Source: Amycolatopsis coloradensis (GTDB lineage: Bacteria; Actinomycetota; Actinomycetes; Mycobacteriales; Pseudonocardiaceae). Taken from it: a DNA stretch of 64,000 nt. Shown here one piece after another: positions 53,473-62,759 of this stretch. The stretch spans positions 3,553,252-3,617,251 of the forward strand of contig NZ_CP150484.1 in the NCBI RefSeq assembly GCF_037997115.1, read 5' to 3'. Position 1 is the stretch's first letter. Every line of letters begins with the position of its first letter. The notes under the pieces were generated by a model. The model saw only the letters and a list, made by a program, of their open reading frames with translations, made no database searches and was not told the DNA's origin. A program made the translations under genes and the position numbers.

Positions 53473-55301
53473 GCTTCAGCGAGCGTCTCGAGGATCTGCT
53501 CGCCGTATTTGGCGAGCTTGTTCTCGCCGACCCCGCTGACGGTACCCAGCTCCTGCAGCGTGGTGGGCCGTTTGGTGGCGATCTGGCGCAGGGTCGCGTC
53601 GTGGAAGATCACGTACGCGGGCACTCCCTGCTCCTTCGCCGCCGCGGCCCGCCACGACCGCAGCAGCTCGAACACCGGCGCCGCCTCGGCCGGCATGTCG
53701 GCGGCCGCGGCCTTCTTCGCGCTGGACCGGGCCGCGGCCTTCGCCACCCGCTCCGGCTCGCGCCGCAGCTGGACCTTCCGCTCCCCGTTCAGCACCTCGG
53801 CACTGCCCTCGGTCAGCACGAGCGAGCCGTAGTCGCCCTCGACCGCCGCGAGCCCCTGCGCAAGCAGCTGCCGCACCACGGCCCGCCACTCGGGCTCCTT
53901 CAGCTCCGTGCCGATCCCGAAGACCTTCAGGGAATCGTGCCGGTGCTGGGTCACCTTCGGCGTCGACTTGCCGAGCAGGATGTCGATGATCTGCCCCGCG
54001 CCGAACTTCTGGCGCCGCTCGTTCTGCAGCCGGACGATGGTCGACAGGATCTTCTGCGCCGGGATCGTGCCGTCCCAGGTCTCCGGCGGCGCCAGGCAGG
54101 TGTCGCAGTTGCCGCAGGGCTCGCTCCGCTGCCCGAAATAGTTCAGCACCTGCACACGACGGCATTCGACCGTTTCGCACAGCGCCAGCATCGCGTTGAG
54201 GTGGGCGCTCAGCTGCCGCTTGTGCGCGTCGGACCCCTCCGACATGTCGATCATCTTGCGTTGCTGGACGACATCCTGGAGGCCGTACGCCAGCCACGCC
54301 GTCGACGGCAGCCCGTCACGGCCCGCGCGGCCGGTCTCCTGGTAGTAGCCCTCGACGGACTTCGGCAGGTCCAGATGCGCGACGAACCGTACGTCGGGCT
54401 TGTCGATACCCATGCCGAACGCGATCGTCGCGACGACGATCAGCCCGTCCTCGCGCAGGAACCGCGACTGGTGCTTCGCGCGGGTCCGCGCGTCCAGCCC
54501 GGCGTGATACGGCACCGCCGGAATCCCGTTCTCCACCAGGAAATCCGCGGTCTTCTCGACCGAGTTCCGCGACAGGCAGTAGACGATCCCCGCGTCACCC
54601 TTGTGCTCGGTGCGCAGCAGCTCCAGCAGCTGCCGCTGCGGCGAGTTCTTGCCGACGATCCGGTACTGGATGTTCGGCCGGTCGAAGCTCGCGACGAAAT
54701 GCCGCGCGTCCTCCAGGTTGAGCCGGGACGCGATCTCGGCGTGCGTCGCCTTGGTGGCGGTGGCGGTGAGCGCGATCCTCGGCACGTCCGGCCAGCGCTC
54801 GTGCACCGCGGACAGCATCAGGTAGTCGGGGCGGAAGTCGTGACCCCACTGGGAGACGCAGTGCGCCTCGTCGATCGCGAACAGCGAGATCTTGCCGCGG
54901 TCGAGCAGCCGCACCGTCGACTCCACCGAGAGCCGCTCGGGTGCCAGGTACAGCAGGTCCAGCTCGCCGGCGACGAACGCGGCCTCGACCCTGTTCCGCT
55001 CGGCGTAGTCCTGTGTCGAGTTGAGGAAACCCGCGCGGACGCCGAGGTTGCGCAGCGCGTCGACCTGGTCCTGCATCAGCGCGATCAAGGGGGAGATCAC
55101 CACGCCGACGCCCGGCCGCACCAGCGCCGGGATCTGGTAACACAGCGACTTGCCGCCGCCGGTGGGCATGAGGACGAGCGCGTCACCGCCTGCGATGACG
55201 TGTTCGACGATGGCGTGCTGGTCGCCGCGGAAGTCGTCGTAGCCGAAGACGCGGTTCAGCGTTTCGAGGGCTTCCGAGGTACCGATGTCGGGGACTGCCA
55301 C
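53469..55301 (-). CDS. recQ: ATP-dependent DNA helicase RecQ
   Basis: This 610-residue 3'-5' superfamily 2 helicase for recombination and fork repair has motif 0 GYDDFRGDQ, Walker [19 protein letters not shown] box in [18 protein letters not shown] and motif [15 protein letters not shown]. The zinc-binding Cys set includes CGNCDTC, followed by the RQC winged helix (about 395-510). A C-terminal HRDC domain spans about 540-608 ([32 protein letters not shown]). All RecQ parts are complete. It is convergent with the small antitoxin-like gene, overlapping by 4 bases. Confidence 0.96.
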   Translation of the reverse strand: MAVPDIGTSEALETLNRVFGYDDFRGDQHAIVEHVIAGGDALVLMPTGGGKSLCYQIPALVRPGVGVVISPLIALMQDQVDALRNLGVRAGFLNSTQDYAERNRVEAAFVAGELDLLYLAPERLSVESTVRLLDRGKISLFAIDEAHCVSQWGHDFRPDYLMLSAVHERWPDVPRIALTATATKATHAEIASRLNLEDARHFVASFDRPNIQYRIVGKNSPQRQLLELLRTEHKGDAGIVYCLSRNSVEKTADFLVENGIPAVPYHAGLDARTRAKHQSRFLREDGLIVVATIAFGMGIDKPDVRFVAHLDLPKSVEGYYQETGRAGRDGLPSTAWLAYGLQDVVQQRKMIDMSEGSDAHKRQLSAHLNAMLALCETVECRRVQVLNYFGQRSEPCGNCDTCLAPPETWDGTIPAQKILSTIVRLQNERRQKFGAGQIIDILLGKSTPKVTQHRHDSLKVFGIGTELKEPEWRAVVRQLLAQGLAAVEGDYGSLVLTEGSAEVLNGERKVQLRREPERVAKAAARSSAKKAAAADMPAEAAPVFELLRSWRAAAAKEQGVPAYVIFHDATLRQIATKRPTTLQELGTVSGVGENKLAKYGEQILETLAEA

Positions 55302-55349
55302 CCGGACGATTCTAGGGGCGGGGTCCGACAGTCGACGCGCCCGCGCACC

Positions 55350-56174
55350 TCAGCGCGGGAACTCCCAGTCCAGCGCCCGGTTTCCGGTGACGACCGGCCG
55401 GTAGCCGCCGTCGACGGGCCCGCCGGTCTCGAGCGCGGTCGCGGTCTGCTCCAGCAGTCCGGTCAGGGTCGCGGGCCGGTGATCGAAGCTCACCGAACCC
55501 TCGTGGTTCCAGTCGCCGAGCCGCCCGGTGCCGGTGCGCTGGTCGAGGAAGAGCCCGTCGCCACCGCCGTCGACGGCGACGGGCAGGAACCGCCCGTGCC
55601 ACCAGTGGCCGACGTTGTCGTCCAGCCCGCTCGAGATCAGCACGTCGCACATGACCTTCGCTTGGCTCGCGATGGTTTCGGTGGAAGCGAGGTGGTGGAA
55701 CGGGGGCAGGGCGAAACTTTCGCCGATGCCCGAAACGCCGTCGTGCCGAAGCAGGAAGGCGACGAGTTCGGCGGGCAAGGGGATGCCGGTCTCCCGTTGT
55801 GCCTGGGCGATCCGTGCGAGCGTCGCGGGCGGGCGGAGGCTCGCCGCCGTCGTCGGCGCGTGGGCCTTGAGCCACCGCTCGACGCGCTCCCAGGCGGCGT
55901 TCACCCGGCGGGTGGTCGCCTCGGGGACCGGATCGAGCGCGGCCGGGCCCTGTCCCAGGCGGCAGCCGCTGTCGACGGTGAGCGTCGGCCGGGTCGTGGG
56001 CGCGGGCGCGGCGGTCGAGTAGGACGGCGTACGTGGTGTCGTCGGCGGGGCCGCCGGGTACCACTGCGCTCCCTTGTCCTGCCCGCCACGCACCGTGACC
56101 GCGAAAACGAGCCCCAGCACGATGACGACACTCGCTACGGCGATCACGGCGGCACGCCCCCACCCCTTGCGCAT
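55350..56174 (-). CDS. Membrane-anchored SMI1/KNR4 family protein
   Basis: This 274-residue protein has a short basic N-terminus, one membrane helix (about 6-29), a Thr/Pro-rich linker (about 38-70) and a SMI1/KNR4-type domain (about 85-270). Typical segments are ARIAQAQRETGIPLPAELVAFLLRHDGV, LPPFHHL and WHGRFLPVAVDGGGDGLFLDQRTG. SMI1/KNR4 folds occur in regulators and in immunity proteins of toxin systems. A membrane-anchored, outward-facing version is less usual. ATG at 56174 avoids overlap with the upstream ArsR gene. Confidence 0.82.
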   Translation of the reverse strand: MRKGWGRAAVIAVASVVIVLGLVFAVTVRGGQDKGAQWYPAAPPTTPRTPSYSTAAPAPTTRPTLTVDSGCRLGQGPAALDPVPEATTRRVNAAWERVERWLKAHAPTTAASLRPPATLARIAQAQRETGIPLPAELVAFLLRHDGVSGIGESFALPPFHHLASTETIASQAKVMCDVLISSGLDDNVGHWWHGRFLPVAVDGGGDGLFLDQRTGTGRLGDWNHEGSVSFDHRPATLTGLLEQTATALETGGPVDGGYRPVVTGNRALDWEFPR

Positions 56175-56184
56175 GGGGCCGACC

Positions 56185-56532
56185 CTAGTCGCCGTCTTCG
56201 GCGGCCTTCCGGCGTTCACGGCGGCCGCGCGCGATCTCGGTGGCGAGCGCGTCGAGCGGACCGGTCCAGAACCGCCGGTACTGGTCCAGCCAGCCGTCGA
56301 TCTCCTTGAGCGGGCCCGGATCGACCGAGTACAGCCGTCGCGCGCCCTCGGCGCGGACAGTGGTGAAGCCGTTCTCGCGCAGGACGCGCAGATGCTGGGA
56401 GACCGCGGGTTGCGAGATCCCGAACTCGGCGCGGACCACCGTGGTCACGTCGCCGGAACTCTGTTCCCCGCCCGCCAGCAGTTCCAGGATCCGGCGGCGC
56501 ACCGGGTCCCCGAGGACGTCGAACGCGTGCAT
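56185..56532 (-). CDS. ArsR family regulator
   Basis: This 115-residue winged-helix protein reads FDVLGDPVRRRILELLAGGEQSSGDVTTVVRAEFGISQPAVSQHLRVLRENGFTTVRAEGARRLYSVD. It is the ArsR subgroup usually found with START/AHSA1 or DinB genes, and its C-terminal WLDQYRRFWTGPLDALATEI is typical. It has no metal-binding Cys. The ATG at 56532 is the family start. It is divergent from a DinB-type gene, which it probably regulates. Confidence 0.92.
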   Translation of the reverse strand: MHAFDVLGDPVRRRILELLAGGEQSSGDVTTVVRAEFGISQPAVSQHLRVLRENGFTTVRAEGARRLYSVDPGPLKEIDGWLDQYRRFWTGPLDALATEIARGRRERRKAAEDGD

Positions 56533-56630
56533 CCGGCAACTATCACGGCGTGGGCTTATATAAGTCAAGGTTGTAAGGCAGGGGTCACCTTGCGGTGGCA
56601 TCGTGGGCGGGGACGCAGGAAGGGGATTCG

Positions 56631-57143
56631 ATGAAACTGGCCGAAGTGGTGGCCGACGGGTTCGGCCGCGTCCAAGAGGTCGTGCACGACGCCGTCGAGG
56701 GGTTGAGCGCCGACCAGTTGACCGCGAGCCCGGCGCCGGGTGCGAACACGATCGCCTGGCTGGTCTGGCATCTGACCCGGGTGCAGGACGATCACGTCGC
56801 CGACCTGATGGGTACCGAGCAGATCTGGACCGCGCAGGACTGGATGGGCCGCTTCTCGCTGCCTTTCCCGGCGTCGGACATCGGATACGGACATCGCCCC
56901 GAGGACGTCGAGGCCGTTCGTGCCGGCTCCGCCGACCTGCTGACCGGCTACTACGACGCGGTGCACGAAGCGACGACGGCATGGGCCGCCGGACTCGGCG
57001 AAGCCGACCTCGACCGTATCGTCGACGAGGCATGGGATCCGCCCGTCACTCTCGGGGTTCGCCTGGTCAGCGTGCTTTCCGACGATCTCCAGCACGCCGG
57101 GCAGGCGGCGTACGTCCGAGGGCTCGTACTCCGCGATACGTAG
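56631..57143 (+). CDS. DinB family protein (DUF664, probable thiol-dependent enzyme)
   Basis: This 170-residue four-helix-bundle protein of the DinB/MDMPI superfamily has metal-ligand histidines in IAWLVWHLTRVQDDH and in DDLQHAGQAAYVRG near the C-terminus. Actinobacterial members use mycothiol or other thiols for transferase or detoxification reactions. ATG at 56631 follows AGGAAGGGG. It is divergent from an ArsR gene of the type often paired with such enzymes. The reaction is unknown. Confidence 0.87.
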   Translation: MKLAEVVADGFGRVQEVVHDAVEGLSADQLTASPAPGANTIAWLVWHLTRVQDDHVADLMGTEQIWTAQDWMGRFSLPFPASDIGYGHRPEDVEAVRAGSADLLTGYYDAVHEATTAWAAGLGEADLDRIVDEAWDPPVTLGVRLVSVLSDDLQHAGQAAYVRGLVLRDT

Positions 57144-57200
57144 GCGAGGTGCCGCTCCACGACGGACGACGGGAACGCCGCCCGCGGAAACACTGGTCGC

Positions 57201-57764
57201 ATGAGTACTTCCACAGTGCGGCGACCGCCGATGACGCTCACCCCGCGGTGGCGGAAACTCGTCCTCGTCGTCCATGTCGTTTCGTCACTCGGCTGGCTCG
57301 GGATCACCATGGTGAACGCGGTCCTGACCATCACCTCCGTGTTCACCGACGACCCCCGCCGCCAGCACGCGGCCATCCTGATGATGGAGCAGATCGGTGG
57401 CTATCTCCTGCTGCCGGTCAGCATGACCGCCCTGGTCAGCGGGATCGTGCTCGGCCTCGGCACGAAATGGGGCCTGATCCGGTACAAGTGGGTCGCGATC
57501 AAACTGGTCCTGACCCTGATCGCCGCCGGGCTGACGCTCTTCTCGCTGCTTCCGGGCATCCGGGAACTGGCGGCCGCCGCAGAGTCCACTTTGGATGGTG
57601 TGTTCGTGGAGGCGGGGCGGCGCGTGGACGGGTTCTACCCGATCATCGTGTCCACGACGATGTACGTGATCATGACCGTGCTGTCGGTGTTCAAGCCGGG
57701 CGGCAAGACCCCGTACGGACGCCGGGTGACCGCCACGCGGGTTCGTGGCCGGCAGCCTGCTTAG
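57201..57764 (+). CDS. DUF2269-like integral membrane protein
   Basis: This 187-residue protein has four predicted membrane helices (about 20-45, 65-85, 95-118, 150-170) with LVLVVHVVSSLGWLGITMVN at the first, an HxxxxxxWxG pattern typical of DUF2269-type proteins. GGYLLLPVSMTALVSGIVLGLGTKWGL follows. Function is unknown. ATG at 57201 is 57 bases after the DinB stop. Its end overlaps the convergent coiled-coil gene by 4 bases. Confidence 0.82.
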   Translation: MSTSTVRRPPMTLTPRWRKLVLVVHVVSSLGWLGITMVNAVLTITSVFTDDPRRQHAAILMMEQIGGYLLLPVSMTALVSGIVLGLGTKWGLIRYKWVAIKLVLTLIAAGLTLFSLLPGIRELAAAAESTLDGVFVEAGRRVDGFYPIIVSTTMYVIMTVLSVFKPGGKTPYGRRVTATRVRGRQPA

Positions 57765-58630
57765 AACTGCTCGAGGGCTTCGTCGATCCGCTCGGCTTCG
57801 GCGCGCAGATCGTCCAAGACGGTCTGCGCGGCCGTGGTCTCCTCGTTCGCCGTTTCTTCCTCGAGTTCGGCGTCGGCGAGCCGCCGCCGGAGGTCGTTCG
57901 CCCTCTCCGTGGCCTTCTCCGCCCGGCGTTCGGCGCGCGCCACGTCGATCTCGGCCTGTTTGCAGGCCTTCGCGAGCTCGGCGGCCTCGCGCCGGAGCCG
58001 GTTGAACTCCGCCACCCGCTTCTGTTCGCGTTCGGCCTCCTCGCGGGCCTTGTCGATCCGCTCCTGCTCGGCCTTCTCGGCGGCTTGCCGCTTCGCCTTC
58101 CGCCGATCGTCCAAATGCGACACGGTGGCCGGTTTCTCCCGCTCCGGCGCGGGCTTCCGCTTCGGTTGCGGGGTGAACCCGCTGGTCAGCCACTGGTCAC
58201 CCGTGCTGTCCGCCCCGCTGCTCAGCCGCCCGGCGAGTGCGAGCGCCGCGACCTCGGGATCGGCCACGACGGCTTCGAGGGTGGCTTCGACCTCACGGGC
58301 GACCGGCTCGCTCATCGAACGTTCGTCCCGCAGGATCCGGTTCACCAGCTCCTGCCGCCGCCGGGCGAGTTTGCGCAGATCCTCGCCTGCCAGCGCCGAA
58401 TGCGCCTTGCGCAGATCGTCACCGAGCCTGGCCAGTTCCGCCAGCTCAGGGGAGCCGGCCCGGCGGTTGAGGATCGAGGCCGCGAGCGTGGGCTTCCGCA
58501 GGGCGCGGATGCGCTCGGCCAAGGCGGGGTCCCCCGCTGCCTTGGCCTCTTTCGCCCGTTGGTTGCGCACCGACACGAACTCGGCCGGATCGCCGGCGTA
58601 GAGCTCGTCCGCGACCTCGTCGAAGTCCAT
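57761..58630 (-). CDS. Coiled-coil cytoplasmic protein of unknown function
   Basis: This 289-residue protein starts MDFDEVADELYAGDPAEFVSVRNQRAKEAKAAGDPALAERIRALRKPTLAASILNR, the N-terminus of a conserved actinobacterial family without known function. A helical middle and a long Ala/Glu/Arg-rich coiled coil (about 150-285) follow. ATG at 58630 follows GGAGG closely; upstream in-frame starts at 58678 and 58708 are less likely. No catalytic motif is seen. Confidence 0.82.
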   Translation of the reverse strand: MDFDEVADELYAGDPAEFVSVRNQRAKEAKAAGDPALAERIRALRKPTLAASILNRRAGSPELAELARLGDDLRKAHSALAGEDLRKLARRRQELVNRILRDERSMSEPVAREVEATLEAVVADPEVAALALAGRLSSGADSTGDQWLTSGFTPQPKRKPAPEREKPATVSHLDDRRKAKRQAAEKAEQERIDKAREEAEREQKRVAEFNRLRREAAELAKACKQAEIDVARAERRAEKATERANDLRRRLADAELEEETANEETTAAQTVLDDLRAEAERIDEALEQF

Positions 58631-58908
58631 CGCCCTCCGCAGGGTCAGTGGCCGGTCAAGGCCGGATCGGGTGGCCATGCTGCCGTACACCTCCGATGAT
58701 GATCCCACGAGATTCCGGAGCTTTCACCTTTTCGGAGCTACTCGGCGCCTAGCGGATCGGGCGTTTCGGCGGCACCCGCCGGACCGGTGAATCCGGGTTG
58801 CCCGGAGCCGGTCGGACCAAGACAAGATCGGCACTTTGGAGGTGGCTTCCTCCCGATGGCGGAACAACGATGGGATCAGGGGAAGCCATCGGCCGCTGGA
58901 GGCACCGA

Positions 58909-59859
58909 ATGTCCGTCACCGAACACGTTCCCGTCTCACCGCAGGCGAGTTTCCTCGGTTCCGGACCGTATCCGGAACACCGATGGCGGGTGGTCCTCTG
59001 GTCCGTCCTGGCGGGATTCGCGCTGACCGTGGTCTGGTCGGCGCCCTTTGTGGACAGTGTGATCGGTGACAGCGTCGCCAACACCCTGCTGGGACACGAC
59101 GCCAAGGCGACCCCGATCGGCGGAGTGCTGGCCGGAACGTTCTTCGCGTTCGTCTCGGGGCTGGCCGGAACGTTCACCGCGTGCAACATCGCCGCTTTCG
59201 GCGCCGTCGCCCCGCTCGTCGGCGGACGAACCACCGGGCGGCCGAAGTTCACGGACACACTGAAGCCGCTGGGCTGGATCGCCGCGGGAATGCTGACGGT
59301 TTCCGTGGTGTACGGCGTCATCGTCGCGCTGGTCGGCACACGGATGCCGCAGTTCTCGACGGCTTCGTCATCCGGTGGGCTCACCCCGCGGAACATCCAG
59401 TCGATGATCGTCTACGGCGTGATCGGGATCGTGTTCATCGTGCTGGGCCTGGCTTCCGTCGGTATCGTCCGCAACCCGATCGCCGGGCTCACCCGCCGGT
59501 TCCCGCACACGCCGCTCGTGCTGATGGGCGCGCTCATCGGCGGTTTCCTGATCGGCAGGCCGTTCCCGCTGTTCCGGATGATGTTCCGCAGCGCGGCCGA
59601 AAGCCACAACGTGTTCTACGGCGCCGCCGCCTTCGCCCTGCAGTCGGTCGGCAACATCCTGGTGATGGCGCTGTTGTTCCTTCTGCTCACGCACGGCACG
59701 GGCGGGCGGCTGCAGCGATGGATGCTCGCGAAGCCCACCAGGATCGCCGTGGTGACCGGTGCCGCGCTGCTGGTCGCCGGCACGTTCACGCTGCTGTACT
59801 GGGATCTGCGCGTGCTGGGCCGGACGGGCGTCATCTGGTACCCGACGATCAAGTGGTGA
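58909..59859 (+). CDS. Polytopic membrane protein, possibly CcdA/DsbD-related
   Basis: This 316-residue protein has about eight membrane helices. The second helix region, GVLAGTFFAFVSGLAGTFTACNIAAFGAVAPLVGG, resembles the Cys-containing helix of cytochrome c biogenesis/thiol-disulfide transporters, but only one Cys (TACN) is visible there. The later part reads ALIGGFLIGRPFPLFRMMF and FALQSVGNILVMALLFLLL. ATG at 58909 is chosen because GGAGG lies seven bases upstream; the open frame extends upstream. It is convergent with a TetR gene, overlapping its end by 11 bases. Function is uncertain. Confidence 0.8.
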   Translation: MSVTEHVPVSPQASFLGSGPYPEHRWRVVLWSVLAGFALTVVWSAPFVDSVIGDSVANTLLGHDAKATPIGGVLAGTFFAFVSGLAGTFTACNIAAFGAVAPLVGGRTTGRPKFTDTLKPLGWIAAGMLTVSVVYGVIVALVGTRMPQFSTASSSGGLTPRNIQSMIVYGVIGIVFIVLGLASVGIVRNPIAGLTRRFPHTPLVLMGALIGGFLIGRPFPLFRMMFRSAAESHNVFYGAAAFALQSVGNILVMALLFLLLTHGTGGRLQRWMLAKPTRIAVVTGAALLVAGTFTLLYWDLRVLGRTGVIWYPTIKW

Positions 59860-60475
59860 AGAGCCGGGCCAGTACCTGCTCCACCGAATCCTGAAGGCAC
59901 CTCGCCGCGTCCTCCCGGCCGGCGAGGTGTTTCAGCAGGCCTTGCTGGAACAGGCCGTCGAAGAGCGCATACGTCGTCGACGGGGAGAAATCCGTCGGCT
60001 TGCCCAGTAGTTCCGCGTACCGGGAGACGACCCGCCAGATCATCAGTTCGAGGGTCTCGTCGATGGCGAGAACGTCGGCCTGGAACAGCTTCTCGAACAG
60101 GCTCTGGTTGCGCAGGTCGTACCAGAGCCGGTGCAGCCGCGCGTTTTCCCGCAGCGTGGCCGCCGTCGCGGCACCGAAGGCCGTTCTCAGTTCTTCGGCC
60201 GTTTCCGCGGTTTCGACTATCCGGTCGTACCGGGTGACGCATTCGGCCTTGTACTGCTTGACGCAGTAGGTGATCAGCTCGGCCTTGTCACGGAAGTAGT
60301 AGTGCAGGACCCCGTGGGAGAACTCGGAGTTCTGCGCGATCTCCCGCAGGCTCGTGCGCGCGTAGCCCAGCTCGGACAACGTGACCAGCGCCGACCTCGC
60401 CAGCTGCGCGCGCCGTTGGCCGAACCTGTCCACCGTGCGGGTCTCGTCCCCGCTGCGGCCCGCCACGTCGGTCAC
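59849..60475 (-). CDS. TetR family regulator
   Basis: This protein of about 208 residues has an N-terminal TetR DNA-binding domain (about 15-65: RRAQLARSALVTLSELGYARTSLREIAQNSEFSHGVLHYYFRDKAELITYCV). Its helical ligand domain has ARLHRLWYDLRNQSLFEKLFQADVLAID. The GTG at 60475 is chosen; the frame is open to 60580 but that part overlaps the cupin gene. The target is unknown; the convergent membrane gene or the upstream cupin are candidates. Confidence 0.87.
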   Translation of the reverse strand: MTDVAGRSGDETRTVDRFGQRRAQLARSALVTLSELGYARTSLREIAQNSEFSHGVLHYYFRDKAELITYCVKQYKAECVTRYDRIVETAETAEELRTAFGAATAATLRENARLHRLWYDLRNQSLFEKLFQADVLAIDETLELMIWRVVSRYAELLGKPTDFSPSTTYALFDGLFQQGLLKHLAGREDAARCLQDSVEQVLARLFTT

Positions 60476-60567
60476 AGTTCCCGGTTCCCGTCGCCTCGGG
60501 TGCCCGCCGTCCGCGAGCACGTCGTCGGATTCTAGCCCGGGAAAGGGTTTTCTTGCGCCCGACAGAA

Positions 60568-60876
60568 TTACTCGAGCCACTCGGTGATGAAATGGTCGCT
60601 CTCGTGGATGTGGACGGCTTCGTAGATTTCCGGCCCGATCACGGCGAACTTGTGCGGGGTCTCCGCGGGCACGACCAGGACGTCACCCGCCCCTCCTTCG
60701 CGTTCGGTGTCCCCGATGGTGAACCTGGCCCGGCCGCGGATGACGACGAACGTCTCGCGGTACGGATGCTGGTGCAGCCTCGGGCCGGAACCGTCGACGT
60801 CGGTCCGCTCGCGGATGATCGAGACTCCGGAGCCGATGTCGCGGCCTTCGACATTTCCCAGGGTTTCGGTGGTCAT
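60568..60876 (-). CDS. Small cupin-domain protein
   Basis: This 102-residue single-cupin protein has motif 1 LHQHPYRETFVVIRGRARFTIGD (two His and a Glu as metal ligands) and motif 2 GDVLVVPAETPHKFAVIG (the final His). Small cupins of this type may be isomerases, sugar-binding proteins or redox enzymes. No substrate can be assigned. It is read leftward between the polyprenyl synthase and the TetR gene. Confidence 0.88.
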   Translation of the reverse strand: MTTETLGNVEGRDIGSGVSIIRERTDVDGSGPRLHQHPYRETFVVIRGRARFTIGDTEREGGAGDVLVVPAETPHKFAVIGPEIYEAVHIHESDHFITEWLE

Positions 60877-60912
60877 TCCGCCACTGTAGCCCTGGTCACG
60901 GGTGCCGTGGGC

Positions 60913-61953
60913 CTACTCGCCGCGGTCGACGACGAATGCCGAAAGGCCGGCGAGCAGCGCCCTGGCGGGCCGGTCGGGGAGGCCGAGCGCGAGGTCCCTC
61001 GCCTTGGCGGCGTATCCGTGCGCTTCGGCGAGTGCGCGCACGACACCGGCGGATTCGCGCAGGAGCCCGAGCGCCTCTTGGCGGACCACCGGATCGGAAA
61101 CCGGTCCGTGACCGATGATCTCGCGCAAGCGAGCGGCGCCGGGCCCCTCGTCGTCGAGCGCGTGGAGCATCGGCAAGGTGACGACGCCTTCACGGAGGTC
61201 CGTGCCCGCGGACTTGCCGAGGTCGGTGGTGGACGCGGAGATGTCGAGGACGTCGTCGGAGATCTGGAACGCCACCCCGATCAGTTCGCCGTACTGGCCC
61301 AACGTTTCGATGGTCCGCTCATCCGCTCCCGATACCTGTGCGCCGAGCCTGCCCGCCATCGCGATCAATGACGCGGACTTGTCGGCCATCACCTGGATGT
61401 GGTGTTCGTATGGCGCGTGACGGCCACAGTCCTCGAACGGCCAGGTCGTCTCGAGGAACTGGCCGCGCACGAGCCTGCCGAAGGTCTTCGCCTGCGACCG
61501 CAGCGCGTAGTCGCCGAGGCCGGCGCCGACCCGTGCCGCGCAGGCGAGCACGTAGTCTCCGATCAGGACGGCTTTCTTGTTGCCCCACAAGGAGTTCGCA
61601 CTGGTGACCCCGTGCCGCATCGGCGCCTCGTCCATGACGTCGTCGTGATAGAGCGTCGCGACGTGCACGAGTTCGACGAGGGCGGCCGCCGAGATCGCGT
61701 CGCCTCGCCCGTCGCCGAACGCCGCAGCGGCCAACGCCATCAACGGACGCAGCCTCTTCCCACCCGCGCGGACGAGATGGGTGGCGGCTTCGGTGAGCTC
61801 CGGATGACCGGGGCTGCGCAACACCTCCTGAAGTCTCTCTTCGACCCGGGCGAGCCCGGTGCGGAGTTCGGCGGCGAACTCCACGTGCCGCTCGACGACC
61901 GGGTCCAGGCCGAGTTCCGTGACGATCGTGGTCGTGTTCACGACCTCCAGCAT
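60913..61953 (-). CDS. All-trans polyprenyl diphosphate synthase (GrcC/heptaprenyl type)
   Basis: This 346-residue trans-isoprenyl diphosphate synthase has the first Asp-rich motif in LYHDDVMDEAPMRHG, the second in FQISDDVLDISAS, and GGKRLRPLMAL plus GDYVLACAAR. The residues before DDxxD are small (VATLYH), which favours long-chain products such as those of menaquinone tails, but chain length is inference. ATG at 61953 begins MLEVVNTTT. No menaquinone gene is adjacent. The upstream ssb gene is separated by a hairpin terminator. Confidence 0.93.
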   Translation of the reverse strand: MLEVVNTTTIVTELGLDPVVERHVEFAAELRTGLARVEERLQEVLRSPGHPELTEAATHLVRAGGKRLRPLMALAAAAFGDGRGDAISAAALVELVHVATLYHDDVMDEAPMRHGVTSANSLWGNKKAVLIGDYVLACAARVGAGLGDYALRSQAKTFGRLVRGQFLETTWPFEDCGRHAPYEHHIQVMADKSASLIAMAGRLGAQVSGADERTIETLGQYGELIGVAFQISDDVLDISASTTDLGKSAGTDLREGVVTLPMLHALDDEGPGAARLREIIGHGPVSDPVVRQEALGLLRESAGVVRALAEAHGYAAKARDLALGLPDRPARALLAGLSAFVVDRGE

Positions 61954-61984
61954 CCGAGCCGGAGGTTCGCGGCCGCATGGCGCC

Positions 61985-62008
61985 CGGGAGGGAGATCGCT
62001 CCCTCCCG
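61985..62008 (-). terminator. Terminator hairpin after ssb
   Basis: CGGGAGGGAG (61985-61994) and CTCCCTCCCG (61999-62008) form a perfect 10-bp stem with an ATCG loop, 17 bases downstream of the leftward ssb stop and upstream of the polyprenyl synthase start. Confidence 0.7.
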
Positions 62009-62025
62009 AGAGGGGAACCGCCGGG

Positions 62026-62469
62026 TCAGAAGGGCGGCTCCGGGTTTCCGGCGGGCACCGGCGTTCGCTCCCAGGCCCCGTCCGACGGCGTGCCGCCCGA
62101 ACTCCGGCCCGCCTTGTTCACCTTCGCCGTGGCATACCGCAGCGACGGGCCGATCTCGTCGACGTCGAGCTCCACCACCGTGCGCTTCTCGCCTTCCTTG
62201 GTTTCGAACGATCGCTGTTTCAGCCTGCCCTGCACGATGACCCTCGTCCCTCTGGTGAGGGATTCGGCCAGGTTCTCCGCGGCCTGCTTCCACAGTGCGC
62301 AGCGCAGGAACAGCGGGTCTCCGTCGCGCCATTCCCCGCTCGCGCGGTCCAGGACGCGTGGTGTCGACGCGACCGTGAAGTTCGCGACCGCCGCTCCGGA
62401 CGGGGTGAACTTCAGCTCCGGGTCGGTCGTCAGGTTGCCGATCACCGTGAGCACCGTTTCTCCGGCCAT
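62026..62469 (-). CDS. ssb: Short single-stranded DNA-binding protein
   Basis: This 147-residue SSB has an OB-fold (about 5-110: [29 protein letters not shown]...[42 protein letters not shown]). The tail is short and ends NPEPPF instead of the usual acidic DDDIPF tip that recruits repair proteins. It is probably a second SSB paralogue rather than the replicative one near rpsF. ATG at 62469 follows GAGGAGG. The open frame upstream crosses a large hairpin and is not coding. Confidence 0.92.
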   Translation of the reverse strand: MAGETVLTVIGNLTTDPELKFTPSGAAVANFTVASTPRVLDRASGEWRDGDPLFLRCALWKQAAENLAESLTRGTRVIVQGRLKQRSFETKEGEKRTVVELDVDEIGPSLRYATAKVNKAGRSSGGTPSDGAWERTPVPAGNPEPPF

Positions 62470-62571
62470 GGGGCTTTCCTCCTCGGGTCCGCGCGCGGAC
62501 CCGGCCGGGTCCGCTGTCGCCTGTGTAGAGGAGACCACCGGGGTACGACAGTTTCCCGGCGTCCCGCGGCG

Positions 62572-62638
62572 CCCGGATGTCATGAAAGGGTCGTTCAAGA
62601 CGAAAAGTGTCCTGAACGACCCTTTCATGACATCCGGG
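62572..62638. repeat. 67-bp hairpin: 30-bp stem with one mismatch
   Basis: Arm 62572-62601 (beginning CCCGGATGTCATGAAAGGG) pairs with 62609-62638 with a single A-C mismatch and a GAAAAGT loop. It lies in the 290-base gap between the ssb start and the lipoprotein stop, where no gene is seen. The inner ATGAAAGG word links it to the element at 13917. Confidence 0.85.
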
Positions 62639-62759
62639 CGGCCACGACCCCGTCCACAGTGACCGTCGCATGTGGACTGAACATCGCGCCGTACCGGATA
62701 CTCCGCGTCGCCTCGTCGCCGTGCCAGTCAGTGAGCTGCTTCGCCGGGCGGAGCGAAGG

